Shown: piece after piece, positions 1 to 5,700 of the stretch
How positions within the stretch are numbered: position 1 is the first letter of the stretch
How the letters are laid out: the number at the start of each line of letters is the position of its first letter
Assembly (NCBI GenBank): GCA_023141985.1
Contig: JAGLKH010000117.1
Span: 1-5,700 of the forward strand
Origin: Flavobacteriaceae bacterium
Lineage (GTDB): Bacteria > Bacteroidota > Bacteroidia > Flavobacteriales > Flavobacteriaceae
DNA: 5,700 bases
Direction of reading: 5' to 3'
Translations under genes and position numbers: made by a program
Notes under the pieces: generated by a model
Seen by the model: only the letters and a program-made list of their open reading frames with translations
What the model was told of the DNA's origin: nothing
The model's database searches: none

Positions 1-1187
1 TTTATAATTCTTTTTACATAATTTAATCCTAAACCATAACCTTTAACATTGTGAACATCTCCCGAAGATACCCTGAAAAATTTATCAAAAATTTTCTTTT
101 TATCAATATCAGAAATTCCGACACCATTATCTTTGACACAAATGATTAACCTATCGTTTTCTTTAAATACCAATAATATAATTTTTATATTTTCTTTAGA
201 ATATTTTTTTGCATTTTCTAAAAGACTATTTATTGCATTTTCCAAATGATAAGAATTACAATTAAGAATATATTTATCACCCTTAACTTCACTAATAAAT
301 TTAATATTTTCTATAGCTGCTATTTGCTCAAATTCTCTTATAATATTTAAAATTATCGGTTTAAAATCTATCGTTCTTTTTTCAATAAAATTCTTTTTAC
401 CTTCTAAACTTGCTAATTCTAATACTTTCTCAATTTGATTTTTAAGCTTATCAACTTGACTTCGTATCATATTCACTAATTCCTTATTTTCATTATTGGT
501 TTTTTCTTTCAAAATTTTAGATGCAATACCTATAGAAAAAACAGGAGTTTTTAATTCGTGTGTTAGATTATTAATAAACTCATTAGTAATTGTTATTAAT
601 TTTTTCTGCCAATAAAATGATTTAAAGACCCAAATTATTACAAATATTATTACCACAATGAAAAGTAAACTGGGTATTGTCAATCCATTTAGCTGAGACA
701 AAAAATATTTGTTCAAATTTTTAAATTGTAGTTCTAAAATTAGTCTTTTTTTAACCAATAATGGCAAATAACCTTCAAGTGCTATTGGATATCTTAAAAG
801 AGTGTCTTCATTGTTGTAAGACTTAGGAGACCTTAAATAGTCTGTTGAATCTTTAGCATATAAGGCATAGGTAAATTCTGTTTTTAGACCTTGCTGTAAA
901 AGTTTATCTTTTAAATAATCATTCATAAAATATCTTGAGGCATCATGCACACTATCCATGCTAAGTTTGAAATATGAATCATCCTTAGTGATAGCTTTTC
1001 CAACCAGGTAAGTCAACTCATTCCGTTGTTGAAGCCCTTCTTTGATTTCATTTACTGTTAAGCCCATTTTTTGATTAAACTGAACTTTGGCAAGATTTAA
1101 ACCAATAAGTAAATATCGATATTGCACAATTGCTAGTCCTACAATAGAAATTATAAATATTATTATGTAAACTTTTTTACCATTCAT
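1..1187 (-). CDS. Sensor histidine kinase, HAMP-less, two-pass membrane protein (C-terminus cut by window edge)
   Basis: Two-component sensor kinase that should autophosphorylate a histidine and pass the phosphate to a response regulator. I translated 395 residues without a stop from the ATG at 1187-1185; an in-frame TAG lies a few codons upstream and no earlier start exists. TM1 is at about residues 5-24 and TM2 at about 169-189. Between them is a periplasmic sensor region of roughly 140 residues that I cannot assign to a family. TM2 runs almost directly into the dimerisation helix with no room for a HAMP domain. The H box is LTHELKTP with phosphoacceptor H210. The N box is LLENAKKYS (N325), G1 is DNGVGIS (353-359), the F box is KIFDKFFRV (365-373) and G2 is GYGLGL (383-388). 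All catalytic boxes look intact. Only the last strand and helix of the ATPase domain, perhaps 25-35 residues, are missing. It is the first gene of its transcript, so a partner regulator could follow to the left. Its ligand is unknown. Confidence 0.93.
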   Translation of the reverse strand, partial: MNGKKVYIIIFIISIVGLAIVQYRYLLIGLNLAKVQFNQKMGLTVNEIKEGLQQRNELTYLVGKAITKDDSYFKLSMDSVHDASRYFMNDYLKDKLLQQGLKTEFTYALYAKDSTDYLRSPKSYNNEDTLLRYPIALEGYLPLLVKKRLILELQFKNLNKYFLSQLNGLTIPSLLFIVVIIFVIIWVFKSFYWQKKLITITNEFINNLTHELKTPVFSIGIASKILKEKTNNENKELVNMIRSQVDKLKNQIEKVLELASLEGKKNFIEKRTIDFKPIILNIIREFEQIAAIENIKFISEVKGDKYILNCNSYHLENAINSLLENAKKYSKENIKIILLVFKENDRLIICVKDNGVGISDIDKKKIFDKFFRVSSGDVHNVKGYGLGLNYVKRII

Positions 1188-1207
1188 CGACGCTAATATC
1201 TAATAAA

Positions 1208-1215
1208 TAAATTTA
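1208..1215 (-). promoter_or_regulatory. Candidate -7 promoter element for the histidine kinase gene
   Basis: On the minus strand this reads TAAATTTA, a 7-of-8 match to the Bacteroidetes sigma-ABfrA -7 consensus TAnnTTTG. It would give a leader of about 14 bases, which is plausible for this phylum. No good -33 TTG is visible at the expected spacing: that position falls inside the adjacent 20-bp repeats. This could mean an activator-dependent promoter or a chance match in AT-rich DNA. No Shine-Dalgarno sequence precedes the kinase ATG. Confidence 0.25.
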
Positions 1216-1224
1216 TAGTTCTGT

Positions 1225-1284
1225 TTTTTTACTTTTCATTAATCTTTTTTACTTTTTATTAATCTTTTTAAACTATCCTTAATC
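1225..1284. repeat. Three tandem 20-bp direct repeats upstream of the kinase gene (candidate operator)
   Basis: Units occupy 1225-1244, 1245-1264 and 1265-1284. Unit 2 reads TTTTTTACTTTTTATTAATC. Unit 1 differs from it at one base; unit 3 matches it at 14 of 20 and keeps the terminal TTAATC exactly. The 20-bp period is close to two helical turns, so the conserved TTAATC blocks lie on one face of the DNA. The array begins 38 bp upstream of the kinase start codon, where a transcription regulator would overlap or flank the -33 region. The repeat is directly visible; operator function is inferred. Another palindromic GATTAATC lies out of phase at 1332-1339. Confidence 0.7.
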
Positions 1285-1350
1285 TTAATATATTAATTAA
1301 TGAACTACTTTAGTCGTGATATATCATATAAGATTAATCATGTAGAGTTT

Positions 1351-1383
1351 AAAAAAAGTTAACTTTTTAAGTTAGCTTTTTTT
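1351..1383. terminator. Intrinsic bidirectional terminator hairpin
   Basis: Bases 1351-1365 pair with 1369-1383 to form a 15-bp stem with one G-U wobble (T1359 with G1375) and a three-base TTT loop. The stem core is GTTAACTT with AAGTTAGC, and the outer seven pairs are an A run against a T run. A U tract therefore follows the core hairpin whichever strand is transcribed. The structure is a textbook terminator, but it lies between divergent genes, upstream of both, where neither visible gene needs one. It may end a short transcript from about 1285-1350, attenuate a leader of the lipoprotein operon, or insulate the two promoters. Confidence 0.75.
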
Positions 1384-1445
1384 AATGGAGTACATGCAGA
1401 TATTACAAAATATTTAAATTAGTTTTATAAATTGAAAATACTATA

Positions 1446-1453
1446 TAAAATTG
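1446..1453 (+). promoter_or_regulatory. Weak candidate -7 element for the lipoprotein operon
   Basis: TAAAATTG matches the Bacteroidetes -7 consensus TAnnTTTG at all but one position and lies 10 bases before the ATG at 1464. The leader would be very short and no -33 TTG sits at the usual distance. The region after the terminator (1384-1463) is about 80 bases of AT-rich DNA and is the most likely place for the promoter, but the exact element is uncertain. Confidence 0.2.
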
Positions 1454-1463
1454 ACTATTAATA

Positions 1464-4400
1464 ATGGGTATTGTAAAAATTATAAGACTACTTAAAATTT
1501 TATCTATTATTGTTTTTTTAAATTCCTGCAATAATAATAAATTATTCAAATTAAAAAATGCTACGGGAATTCAATTTAACAACAAATTATCATCTACTCC
1601 ATCTTTAAATATTTTAACATATCTCTATTATTATAATGGTGCTGGAGTTGCTTCAGGAGATTTTAATAATGATGGATTAATAGATCTCTATTTTACCGGA
1701 AATCAAGTTCAGGACAAGCTATATTTAAATAAAGGAAACTTTCAGTTTGAAGATATAACTCAAAAGGCAGGTATAGATAATTCTGACGGATGGACTTCAG
1801 GAATAACTCTTGTTGATATCAACAATGATGGCTTGCTAGATCTCTATATCTGTAAAGTCGGTGATTATAAAAATATCAAAGGTCACAATTTGCTTTATAT
1901 CAATCAAGGAGTAACAAAAGCTGGTTATCCGATATTTACTGAAGAAGCCGTAACATATAATTTGGATATCGTTAGTCTTAGTACGCAATCCTCTTTCTTT
2001 GATTATGATCTCGATGGGGACTTGGATATGTTTTTGTTAAATCATTCGGTTTTTCCAAATAGAACCTATGGAAAAGGGAAGCTGAGGCAACAAATAGATA
2101 CTCTTTCTGGAGATAAGCTTTTCAAGAATGAAAACGGAAAATTTATTGAAGTATCCAAAGAAGCTAAAATTTTTCAAGGAAAGATAGGCTATGGTTTAGG
2201 TATTTCTATTAGTGATGTTAATAACGATGGTTATCCGGATATATATATTGGGAATGATTTTTTCGAAAATGATTATCTCTATATTAATCAGAAAAATGGA
2301 ACTTTTGAAGAGATCATTTCAATGAATGAAACAAAATTAGGTCATACAACGCATTCCTCAATGGGAAACGATATTGCCGATATTAATAATGATGGTCTTA
2401 CAGATATTATTTCTTTAGATATGCTTCCGGAAAATATTGAAAAATATAAAATCACAGGTGCAGAATTTAACAATCAGATCTATGATCAATATTTAAAGAA
2501 TGGTTATCGTCCCCAATATATACAAAATACATTGCATATTAACATGAATAATAATTCATTCAGTGAAATTGCATTTACCTCAGGTATAGCCGCTACCGAC
2601 TGGTCTTGGGCACCACTTATTGTCGATCTTGACAATGATGGTTTTAAGGATATTTTCATTACTAATGGTGTTAAAGGTGCTACTAACGATATGGATTTCA
2701 TAAGTTATATCGCTAATGAGAATATTCAGAAACGTATTAATAATGGAATGGATCATAAAGATTTGGCTTTTACAAAAGATTTACCTGAGAAAAAACTTTC
2801 CAATTACTTTTTTAAAAATAGTGAAGATCTCACTTTTTCAAATTATACCACTCATTGGTTTGAGGAGATCCCTTCATTCAGCAATGGAGCAATTTATGCA
2901 GATTTAGATAATGATGGTGATCTGGATATTGTAGTTAATAATGTGAATGATAAAGCATTTATTCTGGAAAATAAATCTGAAAAAAATATTGCAAACAATT
3001 TTTTGAAAATTAAATTTGAAGGATCATCTAAAAATAAATTTGGAATTGGAGCTAAAGTTTTAGTTTATTTAGATTCATTGACTATTACTAACGAAAACTT
3101 TTTATCAAGAGGTTATTTATCAGCAGTTTCGCCCGATATTACCATAGGTATTGGTAAACATGAACTAACTGATTCTCTTACTGTAATATGGCCCGGTGGA
3201 AAGTATCAAACCTTGAAAAATATTCAATCCAATTCATCGATTACTTTAAATTATAATGAAGCATCAGGTAACTATTATTCTAAAAAGCAACAAGACAACG
3301 GCTTCTTAAAAAATGTTGATTCTCCTATTAAATTTAAACACGAGGAACTTCCATCTCATGAGTTTAATAGAGAACCATTGATACCCTATACAAAAGGATA
3401 TGAAGGGCCAAAAATAACTATTAGTGATGTTAATGATGATGGTTTAGATGATATTTATATTGGAGGCGCTAAAAAACAATCGGGAGCGCTTTATATTCAA
3501 GATAAAAAAGGTAGTTTTTCAATTTCTCCACAAGAAGCTTTTGAAAAACACAATGTCAATGAAGATACAGATAATCTTTTCTTTGATGCCGATAATGATG
3601 GAGATCAGGATCTACTTGTTGTTTCCGGTGGAAATGAATTTAAAAAAGGAATAGCATTAAATCCAAGACTTTACTTCAATGAAGATGGGATATTTAAATT
3701 AAGTAATGTTTTTAATGATTTTGAGATAAATGCTTCAGTAGTTAAAGCATTTGATTTTGATGCAGATGGAGATCAGGATATTGTAATGGGTGCAAATTCA
3801 TTACCTCAACAATTTGGAAAATCTGCGAAGAACTATATTTTTGAAAATGATAGCCATGGAAATTTTAAAGATATCAGCACTACTAAAGCAGTTGAATTTT
3901 CAAATATAGGTTTAGTCGAAGACATAGAAATTGTTGATTTAAATGGCGATCGACTCCCAGATATAATAGCTGTAGGCCATTGGATGCCAATTTCAATATT
4001 CATTAATGATGGAAAACAGTTCAAATTACAATCAAACAATAATCTCAAACACACTAACGGTTGGTGGAATACTATAAAGGTTGAAGATTTTGATAATGAT
4101 GGTGATATTGATTTTGTTGCTGGCAATTGGGGATTAAACACACGATTAAAAGCTTCAAAACTAAAACCTTTACAATTGTATAGAAATGATTTTGACAACA
4201 ACGGTAGTGTAGAACAGATTGTAACTTATTATTCTCAGGGTCAAGAGACTGTGTTTTCTTCAAAAGATGAACTAACAAAACAATTACCTATGTTGAACAA
4301 AAAATTTCTTTCTTATGCCGAATTTGCAAAAACAGACTTTTCAGGATTATTCGCTAAAGAAAAGATAAAAACTGCTTATAAAAAACAAGTTTATGAATTG

Positions 4401-4760
4401 GCAAGTTGTTATTTTGAGAATACAGGAAATGGGAAATTCAATAGAATAAGATTGCCTTTTTTCGCACAAACATCATCAATTAAAACATTGTATTTGAGTG
4501 ATTTTGATAATGATGGTTATAAGGATATACTAATTGCAGGAAACGATTATCAAATAAGTACACAATTGGGGAGATTAGATGCTTCTCATGGCATTTTGCT
4601 TATCAATGACCAAAAAGGATTTTTTACCATAAAAACCAATCAATCTTTTGATATTTCAGGTCCAGCCAGAGATATTAAAAAACTAAAAGTAAATGGAATA
4701 GAGTACTTTATAGTTTCTATAAATAATAACACGCCTATTTTTTTAAAGAAAAACCAATAA
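1464..4760 (+). CDS. FG-GAP/VCBS repeat lipoprotein with central ASPIC/UnbV domain (CRTAC1-like, predicted double beta-propeller)
   Basis: A complete 1098-residue exported lipoprotein; no enzyme activity is evident. The signal peptide ends in a lipobox, LNSC, with acylated C22. An in-frame TGA at 1452-1454 makes the ATG at 1464 the first possible start; no Shine-Dalgarno is seen. Calcium loops of the type DxNxDGxxD start at residues 66, 118, 180, 251, 306, 388 and 480, giving seven in the N-terminal half. Residues about 511-598 form an ASPIC/UnbV domain, shown by FGIGAKV, GYLSAVSP, IGIGKHELTDSLTVIWPGG and a closing SITLNY. A second set of loops starts at 655, 708, 764, 825, 875 and 1013, with a degenerate DFDNNGSVE at 909. 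FG-GAP repeats usually fold as seven-bladed propellers, so two propellers flanking UnbV is the likely shape. Residues about 905-965 are an insertion containing SKDELTKQLPMLNKKFLSY, which from memory is conserved in Bacteroidetes members of this family. C22 is followed by NNNK, not an acidic surface-export signal, so which face of the outer membrane it occupies is uncertain. Binding of glycan or protein is plausible but unproven. Confidence 0.93.
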   Translation: MGIVKIIRLLKILSIIVFLNSCNNNKLFKLKNATGIQFNNKLSSTPSLNILTYLYYYNGAGVASGDFNNDGLIDLYFTGNQVQDKLYLNKGNFQFEDITQKAGIDNSDGWTSGITLVDINNDGLLDLYICKVGDYKNIKGHNLLYINQGVTKAGYPIFTEEAVTYNLDIVSLSTQSSFFDYDLDGDLDMFLLNHSVFPNRTYGKGKLRQQIDTLSGDKLFKNENGKFIEVSKEAKIFQGKIGYGLGISISDVNNDGYPDIYIGNDFFENDYLYINQKNGTFEEIISMNETKLGHTTHSSMGNDIADINNDGLTDIISLDMLPENIEKYKITGAEFNNQIYDQYLKNGYRPQYIQNTLHINMNNNSFSEIAFTSGIAATDWSWAPLIVDLDNDGFKDIFITNGVKGATNDMDFISYIANENIQKRINNGMDHKDLAFTKDLPEKKLSNYFFKNSEDLTFSNYTTHWFEEIPSFSNGAIYADLDNDGDLDIVVNNVNDKAFILENKSEKNIANNFLKIKFEGSSKNKFGIGAKVLVYLDSLTITNENFLSRGYLSAVSPDITIGIGKHELTDSLTVIWPGGKYQTLKNIQSNSSITLNYNEASGNYYSKKQQDNGFLKNVDSPIKFKHEELPSHEFNREPLIPYTKGYEGPKITISDVNDDGLDDIYIGGAKKQSGALYIQDKKGSFSISPQEAFEKHNVNEDTDNLFFDADNDGDQDLLVVSGGNEFKKGIALNPRLYFNEDGIFKLSNVFNDFEINASVVKAFDFDADGDQDIVMGANSLPQQFGKSAKNYIFENDSHGNFKDISTTKAVEFSNIGLVEDIEIVDLNGDRLPDIIAVGHWMPISIFINDGKQFKLQSNNNLKHTNGWWNTIKVEDFDNDGDIDFVAGNWGLNTRLKASKLKPLQLYRNDFDNNGSVEQIVTYYSQGQETVFSSKDELTKQLPMLNKKFLSYAEFAKTDFSGLFAKEKIKTAYKKQVYELASCYFENTGNGKFNRIRLPFFAQTSSIKTLYLSDFDNDGYKDILIAGNDYQISTQLGRLDASHGILLINDQKGFFTIKTNQSFDISGPARDIKKLKVNGIEYFIVSINNNTPIFLKKNQ

Positions 4761-4762
4761 AA

Positions 4763-5700
4763 ATGAATTTTAAATTGAACAGACTTTTAATAGTGTTACT
4801 CCTTAGTATCATAGTCTATTCTTGTGAATCAGATATCCAGAAGACGTCTAGTGATAAACAAACAAATGAAAGTTTATTTACATTATTGGATTCAGAGAAC
4901 ACAGGAATTTATTTTATTAATGAAGTAAAAAATCAAAAGAGCTTCAACATATTTAAATATCGAAATTATTATAATGGTGGGGGAGTTGCCATTGGCGATA
5001 TTAATAATGATGGTCTTCCAGATATTTACTTAACAGCAAATATGGGTGAGAACAAACTCTATTTGAACAAGGGGAATTTTGAATTTGAAGATATTTCTGA
5101 AACAGCTGGAGTAGTAGGAGACAAACCATGGTCAACGGGAGTGGTTATGGTAGATGTTAATCAAGATGGATTGTTAGATATATATGTTAGCAATGCAGGA
5201 AATATGGAAGGTGATAACCATGATAACGATTTATATATAAACAATGGAGATTTAACTTTTTCAGAACAGGCAAAAGCTTATAATCTTGCCGAAACAGGGT
5301 TTTCAACACATGCATCATTTTTTGATTATGATAAAGATGGTGACTTGGATGCTTATATTCTTAATAATAGTAATATTCCAATAAGTGGTTTAGGATATGC
5401 AGCACAAAGAGATGTAAGAGCAGAAGATTGGAAAAACGTTCCAAAAATATTTAGAGGCGTTGGTGATATGTTATTGCGTAATGATAATGGAAAATTTACC
5501 AATGTTAGTGATGAAGCAGGAATATATGGAAGCCTCATAGGGTTTGGACTAGGAGTAATGATTAGTGATATTAATGGCGACTTATATCCAGATATTTATG
5601 TTTCTAATGATTTTTATGAGCGTGATTATTTATACTTAAACAATCAAGATGGTACGTTTACCGAGGACATTAAAAATTGGACCTCGCATTTATCCCTTTC
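4763..5700 (+). CDS. Second FG-GAP/VCBS repeat lipoprotein, tandem paralog (C-terminus cut by window edge)
   Basis: The first 312 residues of a protein probably as long as its neighbour. The ATG lies 2 bases after the upstream TAA, so the two genes are presumably cotranscribed and perhaps translationally coupled. The signal peptide (residues 1-20, hydrophobic from about 8) ends in the lipobox VYSC with C21. The next residues, ESD, are acidic and resemble the surface-export signals of Bacteroidetes lipoproteins better than the first protein does. Calcium loops start at residues 79, 131 and 188 (DINNDGLPD, DVNQDGLLD, DYDKDGDLD), with an altered one at 269 (DINGDLYPD). The sequence is collinear with the upstream protein from YYNGGGVA onward, sharing NKLYLNKGNFEFEDI, SFFDYD.DGDLD and SNDFYERDYLYLN-type blocks, but differs in the stretch at about 201-232. 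The cut falls near the block equivalent to THSSMGNDIADIN in the first protein. An UnbV domain is expected beyond the edge but is not visible. Confidence 0.92.
   Translation, partial: MNFKLNRLLIVLLLSIIVYSCESDIQKTSSDKQTNESLFTLLDSENTGIYFINEVKNQKSFNIFKYRNYYNGGGVAIGDINNDGLPDIYLTANMGENKLYLNKGNFEFEDISETAGVVGDKPWSTGVVMVDVNQDGLLDIYVSNAGNMEGDNHDNDLYINNGDLTFSEQAKAYNLAETGFSTHASFFDYDKDGDLDAYILNNSNIPISGLGYAAQRDVRAEDWKNVPKIFRGVGDMLLRNDNGKFTNVSDEAGIYGSLIGFGLGVMISDINGDLYPDIYVSNDFYERDYLYLNNQDGTFTEDIKNWTSHLSL

Noticed and set aside
1181..1183. Alternative ATG for the histidine kinase, 4 bases after the chosen one
   Set aside because: It is out of frame with the kinase; the ATG at 1187-1185 gives the continuous 395-residue frame.
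1225..1284. CRISPR array
   Set aside because: The units are directly contiguous with no spacers and are low-complexity T-rich DNA; no cas gene is nearby.
2504..2701. Minus-strand open frame of 65 codons inside the first lipoprotein gene
   Set aside because: It is a shadow of the strongly supported plus-strand gene; its translation has no recognisable domain or start context. The same applies to minus-strand frames at 3833-4201 and 4072-4278 and at 5353-5538.
2716..2907. Plus-strand frame of 63 codons in another frame, and a similar one at 3448-3654
   Set aside because: Both overlap conserved FG-GAP coding sequence entirely and read as compositional by-products of it.
1660..4540. Recurring GATxxxAATGATGG-like DNA motif, suggestive of an interspersed repeat array
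   Set aside because: Each copy encodes a DxNxDG calcium loop in the reading frame; the repetition is at protein level, with spacing far too irregular for CRISPR or a DNA repeat element.
4750..4775. Possible frameshift splitting one long protein into two at the junction of the lipoprotein genes
   Set aside because: The downstream frame begins with its own complete signal peptide and lipobox and restarts the propeller from the beginning, so these are two separate genes.

Overview
This AT-rich window looks like a flavobacterium-type Bacteroidetes chromosome. The evidence is the two large lipoproteins built from FG-GAP/VCBS repeats, the HAMP-less sensor kinase, the very AT-rich leaders without clear Shine-Dalgarno sequences, and the low-GC codon use. 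Genus cannot be set from this sequence alone.

Layout: (1) 1-1187, minus strand: a sensor histidine kinase missing only its last few dozen residues beyond the left edge. (2) 1188-1463: a 276-bp divergent intergenic region. It holds three exact-period 20-bp direct repeats next to the kinase start and a strong bidirectional terminator-like hairpin in mid-region. (3) 1464-4760, plus strand: a complete 1098-residue lipoprotein with FG-GAP/VCBS calcium-loop repeats on both sides of a central ASPIC/UnbV domain, probably two beta-propellers. (4) 4763-5700, plus strand: the first 312 residues of a paralogous lipoprotein, starting 2 bases after the previous stop and cut by the right edge.

How it fits together: the two lipoproteins almost certainly share a transcript and are probably anchored to the outer membrane. 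In Bacteroidetes such proteins are often found near SusC/SusD-type uptake genes, but no SusC or SusD is visible here, so a role in glycan uptake is only an inference. The kinase may be autoregulated through the repeats, possibly with a response regulator encoded beyond position 1. Nothing visible proves that it controls the lipoproteins. I see no mobile element, CRISPR array, tRNA or rRNA. Most of the window is recognisable. The least explained parts are the 20-bp repeats and the terminator that lies upstream of both divergent genes.
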